From NCBI RefSeq assembly GCF_030410485.1, contig NZ_JAUHHC010000003.1, forward strand, positions 62,001 to 126,000: a stretch of 64,000 nucleotides of DNA. Reading direction: 5' to 3'. The DNA is from Roseateles violae (lineage in GTDB: Bacteria; Pseudomonadota; Gammaproteobacteria; Burkholderiales; Burkholderiaceae_C). A program made the position numbers and the translations under genes. The notes under the pieces are model-generated. The model had not been told where the DNA came from. It saw only the letters and a program-made list of their open reading frames with translations, and made no database searches. Shown here in pieces: positions 43,091 through 50,858 of the stretch (its first letter is position 1; each line of letters opens with the position of its first letter).

Positions 43091-45250
43091 TCAGGGCTTC
43101 GCGGCGGGCGTCAGCACCAGGCCGCGGCGCTGCAGCAGCGGCTCGATGCGCGGCTCGTGGCCGACCGCATTGCGGAACAGCTGCATCGCGTCCTGGCTGC
43201 CGCCCTGCGACAGCAGCTTGGCGCGGAAGGCATCGCCATTGGCGCGCTGCAGGCCGCCATGGGCCTTGAACCATTCGACCGTGTCCGCGTCCAGCACCTC
43301 GGACCAGATATAGGCGTAGTAGCCGGCCGCATAGCCGCCCATGATGTGGCTGAAGTAAGGCGTGCGATAGCGCGGCGGCACCGGCGCATAGTCGAAGCCC
43401 TCCTCCTTCAGCACGCGCGCCTCGAAGGCCATCACCGCGTCGGCGCCGGGCACTTCATCGGCGCCGAGCTGGTGCCAGCGCTGGTCCAGCACGGCGGCGC
43501 TCAGGTACTCGGTGGTCGCATAGCCCTGGTTGAACTGCTGCGCCGCCAGCACCTTGTCCAGCAGCGCACGCGGCATCGCTTCGCCGGTCTTGTAGTGCTT
43601 CGCGTAATTGGCCAGCACGCTGGGCCAGTCGGCCCACATCTCGTTGACCTGCGACGGGTATTCGACGAAGTCGCGCGGCACGCTGGTGCCGGCAAAGCTC
43701 GGGTAGCGCACGTCCGAAAACATGCCGTGCAGCGCATGGCCGAACTCGTGGAACAGCGTGTTGACCTCGTCCCATGTCAGCAGGGTCGGCGTGCCGGCCG
43801 GCGGCTTCGGGATGTTCAGGTGGTTGGCGATGACGGGCTTCTGCTCCAGCAGCGCGCTCTGCGCGACGTAGGCATTCGCCCAGGCGCCACCGCGCTTCGA
43901 AGGCCGCGCATACATATCGGCGATAAAGATCGCCAGCTGCGAGCCGTCGGCATTGAAGACGTCGTAGACGCTGATATCCGCCTGGTAGACCGGCAGATCA
44001 TGGCGCTGCCTGAACTTCAGGCCGTAGAGCTGGCCCGCCGCATAGAAGACGCCATTCTCCAGCACGTTCTTCAGCTCCAGATAGGGCTTGAGCTGGGACT
44101 GATCGAAGCCGTATTTGGCGGCGCGCAGCTTCTCGGCATAGAAGGCCCAGTCCCAGGCGGCCAGCTCGAAACTCGGCTGCTGCTTGGCGGCCTGCTCCTG
44201 GTCGATCAGGCGCTGCAGCTCGGCGCCGTCGCGGCGCGCGCTGGCCACCGCCGCCGGCGCCAGCTGGCGCAGCAGGGTGTTGACCGCGGTGGCCGACTTG
44301 GCCGTCTCGTCCTTCAGCACGAAATCGGCATGGGTGGCGAAACCCAGCAGGCGCGCGCGCTCGGCGCGCAGCGCGGCGGTGCGCGCGACCAGCGCCCTGG
44401 TGTCGAAGGCATTGCCGCGGCTGCCGCGCGCGCTGGCGGCCTTGTAGATGCGCTCGCGCAGGGCGCGGTTCTCCAGCTGGGCCAGCGCCGGCTGCGTGGT
44501 CGTGTTCAGCAACGCGATCACATACTTGCCGTCCAGCTGGCGCGCCTTGGCCGCGGCCGCGGCGGCGGCGATCTGCTCGTCCGACAGGCCGGCCAGCTCG
44601 GCCGCCGTGTCGACGACCAGGGCCGAGTCGTTGACCTCGGCCAGCACGTTCTGGTTGAAGCGCGCCGCCACGGTCGCCAGCTCGGCATTGATCGCGCGCA
44701 TGCGCGTCTTCTGCGCCTCGTCGAGCTGGGCGCCGGCGCGCACGAGATTGCGATGATGGCGCTCGATCAGCCGCACCTGGTCGGGCGCCAGGCCCAGCTG
44801 TTCGCGCTTCTGGTACAGCGCGTCGACCCGCGCGTAGAGCTTGGGATTCAGCGCCACCGCGTCGCGGTGCGCGGCCAGCCGGGCCGCATAGTCGGCCTGC
44901 AGCTTCTGCCGCGCCGGGTTCGAGTCCGCCCCCAGCAGGCTGAACAGCAGGCCGCTGGCGCGCGCCAGCACGCGGCCCGAGCGCTCCATCGCGACGATGG
45001 TGTTGTCGAAGCTCGGCGCGGCCGGATTGGCGGCGATGGCCTCGATCTCCTGCAGCTGCTGCGCCATGCCGAGGTCCAGCGCCGGCGCGAAGTCGCCGTC
45101 GCGGACCTGGTCGAACTGCGGGTACTGCAGCGGCAGCGGGCTGGGCACGAGCAGCGGATTGCTGCGCTCGGCCGGCGTCTGCGCCAGCGCCGGCAGCACC
45201 GCCAGCGCGGCCGCGGCAAACAGCAGGGAGAGCTTGTTGTTCTTCGTCAT
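43091..45250 (-). CDS. Secreted M3-family metallopeptidase (Dcp/oligopeptidase A-like)
   Basis: The 719-residue zinc peptidase has a signal peptide (about 1-23, ending PALA) and the M3 catalytic motif LFHEFGHALHGM near residue 505, with the downstream glutamate region (FVEYPSQVNEMWADW) and the substrate tyrosines in GGYAAGYYAYIWSEVLDAD. It resembles dipeptidyl carboxypeptidase-type enzymes placed in the periplasm, where it would trim peptides. It is divergent from the VanZ-like gene. Confidence 0.92.
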   Translation of the reverse strand: MTKNNKLSLLFAAAALAVLPALAQTPAERSNPLLVPSPLPLQYPQFDQVRDGDFAPALDLGMAQQLQEIEAIAANPAAPSFDNTIVAMERSGRVLARASGLLFSLLGADSNPARQKLQADYAARLAAHRDAVALNPKLYARVDALYQKREQLGLAPDQVRLIERHHRNLVRAGAQLDEAQKTRMRAINAELATVAARFNQNVLAEVNDSALVVDTAAELAGLSDEQIAAAAAAAKARQLDGKYVIALLNTTTQPALAQLENRALRERIYKAASARGSRGNAFDTRALVARTAALRAERARLLGFATHADFVLKDETAKSATAVNTLLRQLAPAAVASARRDGAELQRLIDQEQAAKQQPSFELAAWDWAFYAEKLRAAKYGFDQSQLKPYLELKNVLENGVFYAAGQLYGLKFRQRHDLPVYQADISVYDVFNADGSQLAIFIADMYARPSKRGGAWANAYVAQSALLEQKPVIANHLNIPKPPAGTPTLLTWDEVNTLFHEFGHALHGMFSDVRYPSFAGTSVPRDFVEYPSQVNEMWADWPSVLANYAKHYKTGEAMPRALLDKVLAAQQFNQGYATTEYLSAAVLDQRWHQLGADEVPGADAVMAFEARVLKEEGFDYAPVPPRYRTPYFSHIMGGYAAGYYAYIWSEVLDADTVEWFKAHGGLQRANGDAFRAKLLSQGGSQDAMQLFRNAVGHEPRIEPLLQRRGLVLTPAAKP

Positions 45251-45383
45251 AGCAAATCTGCGCAGAGGGAAAAGCGGGCAAGCCTAGCCGAGCCCGGCCC
45301 AGGCGGCCATTCGCCCCTACCCGCGTTCGGCACGCTGATCGCCCACCTAAAATCGGCCGCCTCCGCTGTTCCTCGTCGACCCG

Positions 45384-45782
45384 ATGCCCACCCTCCTCGC
45401 CACCGCCCGCCAGCTGGTCTACGGCCCGGCCGCGCAGGCACCGCGCCGTGCGCTGTTTCTGCTGCTGATCGCCGTCATCAGCTGGCTGGCCCTGACACCG
45501 CATCCGCCCCGGGAACTGAGCACCGGCTGGGACAAGAGCAACCACCTGCTTGCCTTTGGCGCGCTGATGCTGAGCAGCCGGCTGGCCTGGCCGCGCCGGC
45601 GCTGGACCCTGCTGCTGGCGCTGTTCGCCTACGGCGGCCTGATCGAAATCCTGCAGACCTTCGTGCCGGGCCGCGACGGCGAATGGCCCGATCTGCTGGC
45701 CGATTCGCTCGGCCTGGCGCTGGGCCTGCTGCTCGATGCGCTGCTGCGGCGTTCGCCGCTCGCCCCGCGTAACAGCGGCTGA
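45384..45782 (+). CDS. VanZ-like membrane protein
   Basis: The 132-residue protein has four predicted membrane segments and the VanZ-type core WDKSNHLLAFGALMLSSRLA then GLIEILQTFVPGRDGEWPDL followed by LADSLG. Proteins with this fold are widespread; most have no known role and the name does not imply glycopeptide resistance. It lies between the M3 peptidase and egtB genes. Confidence 0.82.
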   Translation: MPTLLATARQLVYGPAAQAPRRALFLLLIAVISWLALTPHPPRELSTGWDKSNHLLAFGALMLSSRLAWPRRRWTLLLALFAYGGLIEILQTFVPGRDGEWPDLLADSLGLALGLLLDALLRRSPLAPRNSG

Positions 45783-45872
45783 TCGCGGCTTCTGCTGACA
45801 GGACGGTGGCGGCAATTTGCGCTACCGTCGGGCTCACGGGCCTGCCGGCGGGCCCGCTGGAGGCCCGGCGTG

Positions 45873-47099
45873 ATGTCAGCGAACAGCAGCGACCCAACGC
45901 AGATCGAGCGATGGCGCCAGCGCTACACGGCGCTGCGCGCGCACACCGAGGTGCTGGCCGCGCCGCTGTCGGCCGAGGACCAGGCGATCCAGTCCATGCC
46001 CGATGCCAGCCCGACCAAATGGCATCAGGCCCATACCAGTTGGTTCTTCGAGACCTTGCTGCTGGCGCCGCTGCTGCCCGGCTACCGGCTTTTCGATCCG
46101 GCCTACCGCTATCTATTCAACTCCTATTACGAGGCGCTGGGCCCGCGCCATCCGCGGCCGCAGCGCGGCCTGCTGAGCCGGCCCGGCCTGGCCGAGGTAC
46201 AGGCCTACCGCGCCCATGTCGACGCGGCGATGGGGCAGTTGCTCGAGCGCATCGAGTCGGCCGCGCTGCCCCTGCTCGAGCTGGGCCTGCAGCACGAGCA
46301 GCAGCACCAGGAGCTGATGCTGACCGACATCCTGCATGCCTTCTCCTGCAACCCGCTGCTGCCCGCCTATCGCGAGGAGACACCGCCGCGCCATGCGCCG
46401 CACGCGCTGGAATGGCTGTCGCATCCGGGCGGCCAGGTCGAGGTCGGCGCCGGCGAGGACGGCTTCGCCTTCGACAACGAACGGCCGCGCCACGCGGCGC
46501 TGCTGGCGCCCTTCCGGATCGCCGACCGCCTGGTCACTTGCGGCGAGTTCGCCGACTTCATTGCCGACGGCGGCTACCGCCAGCCCTCCCTCTGGCTGTC
46601 CGACGGCTGGGCGCTGGCCCTGGCGCAGGGCTGGCAGCAGCCGGCCTACTGGCTGGCGCCCGGCGATGCGCGCGCGCCGGCCAGCGAGCAGTGGCAGGTC
46701 TTCGGCCTGCACGGCCTGCGGCCGCTCGATCCGCATGCGCCGGTGCAGCAGCTGAGCTTCTACGAGGCGGCCGCCTATGCCGAATGGGCCGGCGCGCGCC
46801 TGCCGACCGAGTTCGAATGGGAAGCGGCATGTGGCTTGCCGGGCATCGCCCAGCTGTTCGACCAAGCCTGGCAATGGACCCGCTCGGCCTACCACCCCTA
46901 TCCGGGTTTTCGGCCGCTGGCCGGCGCCGTCGGCGAGTACAACGGCAAGTTCATGGTCGGCCAGCTGGTGCTGCGCGGCGGCAGCCTGGCGACGCCGGCC
47001 GGCCATGCGCGCCCCAGCTACCGCAACTTCTTCCCGCCGGCCGCGCGCTGGCAGTTCAGCGGCCTGCGCCTGGCCCGCGATGGAGAGTCCTCATCATGA
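45873..47099 (+). CDS. egtB: Ergothioneine biosynthesis EgtB (hercynine sulfoxide synthase)
   Basis: The 408-residue non-heme iron enzyme joins hercynine to a thiol donor using O2. It has an N-terminal DinB-like part with iron ligands (HQAHTSWFFE near 52; HEQQHQELMLTD near 141, the HX3HXE motif) and a C-terminal sulfatase-modifying-factor-like domain (LPTEFEWEAACG, GGSLATPAGHARPSYRNFFP). ATG 45873 is preceded by GGAGG; GTG 45870 is possible. Its stop overlaps egtD by four bases. Confidence 0.92.
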   Translation: MSANSSDPTQIERWRQRYTALRAHTEVLAAPLSAEDQAIQSMPDASPTKWHQAHTSWFFETLLLAPLLPGYRLFDPAYRYLFNSYYEALGPRHPRPQRGLLSRPGLAEVQAYRAHVDAAMGQLLERIESAALPLLELGLQHEQQHQELMLTDILHAFSCNPLLPAYREETPPRHAPHALEWLSHPGGQVEVGAGEDGFAFDNERPRHAALLAPFRIADRLVTCGEFADFIADGGYRQPSLWLSDGWALALAQGWQQPAYWLAPGDARAPASEQWQVFGLHGLRPLDPHAPVQQLSFYEAAAYAEWAGARLPTEFEWEAACGLPGIAQLFDQAWQWTRSAYHPYPGFRPLAGAVGEYNGKFMVGQLVLRGGSLATPAGHARPSYRNFFPPAARWQFSGLRLARDGESSS

Positions 47100-48046
47100 A
47101 TTACCCGGTCCGCGCCCGCACCTCCTTCGCCGCCGATCTGCACGCGGGCCTCGCGCTGACGCGTCGCAGCGTCTCGCCCAAGTACTTCTACGACGACATC
47201 GGCTCGCGCCTGTTCGAGCAGATCTGTGAGCTGCCCGAGTACTACCCGACCCGCAGCGAGCTGGGCCTGCTGCGCGCCCATGCGGCCGAGATGGCCGAGT
47301 GCATGGGCCCGCGCGCGCAGCTGATCGAGTACGGCGCCGGCGCGCTGCGCAAGGTGCGCTTCCTGCTCGACCGGCTCGAATCGCCGCAGGCCTTCGTGCC
47401 GCTCGACATCTCGGGTGCGCACCTGCTGGCCGCCTGCGACGAGCTGCAGCAGGACTATCCGGCGCTGTGCATCGCGCCGGTGGTCGCCGACTTCACCCAG
47501 CCACACGACCTGCCCCCGCGGCCGGCGCCGGGCAGCGGCGGGCGCCGGGTCGGCTTCTTCCCGGGCTCGAGCATCGGCAACTTCACACCCGAGGAGGCGC
47601 AGGACTTCCTGCGCATGGCCGCGCAGGAGCTGCGCGGCGGCGGCCTGCTGATCGGCATCGACCTGATCAAGGACCCGGCCGTGCTGCACGCGGCCTACAA
47701 CGACGCGGCCGGCGTCACCGCCGCCTTCAATCTGAACCTGCTGGAGCGCGCGCGGCGCGAGCTGGGTGCCGAATTCGACGCCGACGGCTTCTTCCACAGC
47801 GCCTTCTACAACGCGCCGCTGCAGCGCATCGAGATGCACCTGATGAGCCGGCGGCGCCAGGCCTTGCTGCTCGATGGCGTCCCTTATCAATTCGACGCCG
47901 GTCAAACCCTGCACACCGAGAATTCGTACAAGTACAGCGTCGCCGGCTTCCAGGCCCAGGCGGCGCGGGCCGGCTTCAGACCCGGACCTGTCTGGACCGA
48001 CGAGCGCGAATGGTTCGGCCTGCTATGGCTGCAATCTCCCCCATGA
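47096..48046 (+). CDS. egtD: L-histidine N-alpha-methyltransferase EgtD
   Basis: The 316-residue SAM-dependent enzyme trimethylates histidine to hercynine, the first step of ergothioneine synthesis. Typical features are SPKYFYDDIGSRLFEQICEL then PEYYPTR (about 24-50), LIEYGAGALRKVRFLL, FVPLDISGAHL, FFPGSSIGNFTPEEA and the C-terminal LHTENSYKYS that contacts histidine. It starts within the egtB stop (ATGA). With EgtB it forms the minimal two-gene pathway; egtC and egtE are absent. Confidence 0.93.
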   Translation: MNYPVRARTSFAADLHAGLALTRRSVSPKYFYDDIGSRLFEQICELPEYYPTRSELGLLRAHAAEMAECMGPRAQLIEYGAGALRKVRFLLDRLESPQAFVPLDISGAHLLAACDELQQDYPALCIAPVVADFTQPHDLPPRPAPGSGGRRVGFFPGSSIGNFTPEEAQDFLRMAAQELRGGGLLIGIDLIKDPAVLHAAYNDAAGVTAAFNLNLLERARRELGAEFDADGFFHSAFYNAPLQRIEMHLMSRRRQALLLDGVPYQFDAGQTLHTENSYKYSVAGFQAQAARAGFRPGPVWTDEREWFGLLWLQSPP

Positions 48047-48049
48047 ATC

Positions 48050-48236
48050 GTGAAGACGCTAGCCGACGCCGTGCAGCCACGCGAGGTGCAGGGCGGCGAG
48101 CAGGTATTCGGCGCGGGCGGGCCGGCCGACAGCACAATCTTCGTGATCGGCGGCCGCCTGCGCGCGACGCGGCGCGGCCGCCGTGCTGATCGCCGCCGGC
48201 GGCTGGGCGCTGCGGCGCTGGCTGGCGCTGCGGTGA
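48050..48236 (+). pseudogene. Remnant of a cyclic-nucleotide-binding-domain gene
   Basis: Just after egtD a frame from GTG 48050 reads like the start of a cNMP-binding domain (DAVQPREVQGGEQVFGAGGP then ADSTIFVIGGRLRA), but the domain is cut after about 40 residues. In another frame the DNA continues as a short hydrophobic C-terminus (AVLIAAGGWALRRWLALR, then stop at 48236). It looks like a large internal deletion or a junction of two broken genes. Confidence 0.5.
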
Positions 48237-48444
48237 GGCGCTACCCCTGAGGGTCGGGTCTTCACCCCGGCGTGACGATCGATCGCTATCTAGGGGGGGC
48301 GCCGGTCGGCGCCTTGCAAGCCTCTTGACACAGGTCGATACTCGTCGAGGCCTTGCTCCACGAGGCAGGGCAGGCAGGGAGTTCACCAGCAAGCGCCAGC
48401 ACTGGCGTCGCCAGCTGCCCCGGCGCACTCGCTTTGGAGGTCGC

Positions 48445-50028
48445 ATGGGGAACCACACACTGAAGCTGCTCGGCTGGCTGGCCGCCGCCCTGCTGTCGGT
48501 CGCGACGGCAAGGCCGGCATGGGCCGATAACGAAGGCTGGCCGATGTTTGGTCAGAATCTGCAGAACACGGCTGCCGCCAAACCGGGCTCGCTCGAGGAC
48601 GTCGCCCAGCTGAAGGTCAAATGGACCTTCACGACCGGCGGTGACGTTTCGGCCCGCGCGGCCGTCGTCGACAACCGCGCCTACTTCCCCGACTGGGCCG
48701 GCAATCTCTGGGCCGTCAACACCAAGGACGGCAGCCTGGCCTGGGGCCATCAGCTGTCCGACTACGGCCTTCCGGCCAAGACGACCTCGCGCACCAGCCC
48801 GGCCGTCAAGGACGGCGTCGTCTACCTCGGCACCCAGGCCGGCGCCTGGCTGCTGGCCGTCGACGCGAAGACCGGCGCGCTGCTGTGGAAGACCCAGCTC
48901 GAATCGCCGGCCAACGACCCCTACGCGATCATCACGGCCTCGCCGGTGGTCGCCGATGGGCTGCTGTTCACCGGCGTCGCCTCGCTGGAGGAGGGCTTCG
49001 CCGGCCTTGTCCCGAACTTCACTTGCTGCAAGGCCCGCGGCAGCGTCGTCGCCGTCAACATCCAGGGCAAGAACCGGGGCCAGATCGCCTGGAAGACCTA
49101 TATGACGCCGGCCGGCTACAGCGGCGTCGGCGTCTGGGGCAGCAACTTCGTCGTCGACCGCGCTCGCGGCCTCGTCTATGTCGGCACCGGCAACAACTAC
49201 GCCCATCCGACCGCTCCTGCCTACACGGCCTGCATCGCCGCCGGTGGCACGGCGGCCGCCTGCAATGCGCCGGACAACCTCGTGGATGCGATCGTCGCGC
49301 TGAACATGACGACCGGCCAGATCCAGTGGGCCCACAGGTTCCTGACCTGGTCGCAGCCCGGCGTCACCGACGGCAGCGACGACTGGAACGTCGCCTGCTT
49401 CATTCCGCCCTTCTCCAACTGCCCGAGCAACGCCGGCCCCGACTATGACTTCGCCTCGGCGCCGAACCTGATCCGCTACCGCGACAAGAATGGCAATCAG
49501 AGGACGATCCTGGGCGCCGGCCAGAAGAGCGGCATCTACTTCGCGATCGATCCGGACACCGGCCAGGAACTCTGGCATACCCAGGTCGGCCCCGGCTCCT
49601 CGCTGGGCGGCATGGAATGGGGCTCGGCCAGCGATGGCAAGCGCATCTATGTGTCGATCGCCAACTTCTACGGCATCCCGACCCCGCTCGGCTCGGGCGG
49701 TTCCTGGGCCGCGCTCGATCCGGAGACCGGGGTCATTCTCTGGCAGACCGCCGACCCGAACGGCGCCGTCGCGATCGGGCCGGTCTCGGTCGCCGATGAG
49801 ATCGTCTTCGTCTCGTCGATGGCCGGCGGGGCCACGGCGCCGACGATGCTGGCGCTGAGCGCCAGGACCGGCCAGATGCTGTGGAGCTATGCCGCGGGCT
49901 CCTCGGTCAATGCCGGCCCGGCCATCGTCGACGGCGTCGTCTACTGGGGTTCCGGCTACGCCAATCTGGGCATTCCCGGCTACACCGGCAACAACAAATT
50001 CTTCGCCTTCTCGAAGAACGGCAAGTGA
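48445..50028 (+). CDS. Exported PQQ-type beta-propeller dehydrogenase (PVA-dehydrogenase-like)
   Basis: The 527-residue protein has a signal peptide (MGNHTLKLLGWLAAALLSVA, to RPAWA) and repeated propeller blades with the tryptophan-docking type GxLLWK/GQELWH motifs (GALLWKTQ, GQIAWKTY, GQELWHTQVG, GVILWQTA, GQMLWSYAAG). A vicinal cysteine pair (NFTCCKARGS) matches the disulfide over PQQ in quinoprotein dehydrogenases. No CxxCH haem site is present, so electrons must leave through a separate carrier. The closest fit is polyvinyl-alcohol dehydrogenase-like proteins. ATG 48445 has GGAGG four bases upstream. Substrate not certain. Confidence 0.82.
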   Translation: MGNHTLKLLGWLAAALLSVATARPAWADNEGWPMFGQNLQNTAAAKPGSLEDVAQLKVKWTFTTGGDVSARAAVVDNRAYFPDWAGNLWAVNTKDGSLAWGHQLSDYGLPAKTTSRTSPAVKDGVVYLGTQAGAWLLAVDAKTGALLWKTQLESPANDPYAIITASPVVADGLLFTGVASLEEGFAGLVPNFTCCKARGSVVAVNIQGKNRGQIAWKTYMTPAGYSGVGVWGSNFVVDRARGLVYVGTGNNYAHPTAPAYTACIAAGGTAAACNAPDNLVDAIVALNMTTGQIQWAHRFLTWSQPGVTDGSDDWNVACFIPPFSNCPSNAGPDYDFASAPNLIRYRDKNGNQRTILGAGQKSGIYFAIDPDTGQELWHTQVGPGSSLGGMEWGSASDGKRIYVSIANFYGIPTPLGSGGSWAALDPETGVILWQTADPNGAVAIGPVSVADEIVFVSSMAGGATAPTMLALSARTGQMLWSYAAGSSVNAGPAIVDGVVYWGSGYANLGIPGYTGNNKFFAFSKNGK

Positions 50029-50103
50029 GAGCATGAGCGCAGCGGGCGGGCGATGGTCCGCCCGCTTCTCTTCCTCTCGCTTTGTTTCGCTGTCGGAGGA
50101 TCG

Positions 50104-50850
50104 ATGGCCGATCCCAAGCGCCGCCATCTGCTCCAGCTGCTCGGCTGGCTGGGCCTGGGCGTGGCTGCGCCGCCGCGCGCCGCGCAAGCACAACAGGCCA
50201 CGGCGTCCGCGCCGCCATTGACGGCCGAGCTGGTCAGGACCGGGCTCTACCTGATCGCCAGCGGCGGCGGCAACACGCTGTTGCGCTTCACGCCTCAGGG
50301 TCTGCTGCTGGTCGACGGCCAGGCGCCCGGGCTGTACCGGCCGCTGATGTCGCAGGTCCGCAGGATCAACAAGATCTCCGATCTGCCGCTGCGCGCGCTG
50401 GTCCTCACCGATCATCACCAGCCCCATGCCGGCACGAACCCGCAGTTCATCGACGCCCATGTGCCGCTGATCGCGCAGTCGCGCACGCTGCAGCGTCTGC
50501 CGCCCCCGGCCAGCGACAGCCAGCAGCTGGGCTATGAGCGCGACTACCTGCTGAAGCTCGGTGGCATCGAACTGCAGCTGCTGCATTACGGCCCTGCGCA
50601 TACCGATGGCGACACCGTCGTGCTCTTTCCCGACCTGCGCGTCCTCGCCGTCGGCGATCTGTTCGACGCCGACACCCCCCGGCCCGATCTGGCCGCCGGC
50701 GGCGATCTGCGGGGCTGGAGCAGGACGCTGGAACAGATCCTGCGGCTGGACTTCGACCGCGTCGTGCCCGGTGCCGGGCCCATCGTCGGCCGCGCCGAGC
50801 TGCAAGCCTGCAAGGACCGGCTCGATGCGCTGCAGCCGGCCGCGGCCTGA
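50104..50850 (+). CDS. Exported MBL-fold protein with altered metal motif
   Basis: The 248-residue protein has a Tat-like or Sec signal (KRRHLLQLLGWLGLG, to AAQA) and a metallo-beta-lactamase fold. The usual HxHxDH motif reads DHHQPH, so the first His and the Asp are replaced. The later ligands remain (GPAHTDGDTVVLF and AVGDLFDAD). It follows the PQQ propeller gene by 75 bp, with a GGAGG site. MBL-type proteins accompany quinoprotein relay gene sets in other bacteria, so a role with that enzyme is likely, though catalysis is uncertain. Confidence 0.8.
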   Translation: MADPKRRHLLQLLGWLGLGVAAPPRAAQAQQATASAPPLTAELVRTGLYLIASGGGNTLLRFTPQGLLLVDGQAPGLYRPLMSQVRRINKISDLPLRALVLTDHHQPHAGTNPQFIDAHVPLIAQSRTLQRLPPPASDSQQLGYERDYLLKLGGIELQLLHYGPAHTDGDTVVLFPDLRVLAVGDLFDADTPRPDLAAGGDLRGWSRTLEQILRLDFDRVVPGAGPIVGRAELQACKDRLDALQPAAA

Positions 50851-50858
50851 GCGTTCAC

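Noticed and set aside
48286..50805. 839-residue minus-strand open frame
   Set aside because: It is antisense to the PQQ propeller and MBL genes, with biased composition and no motif.
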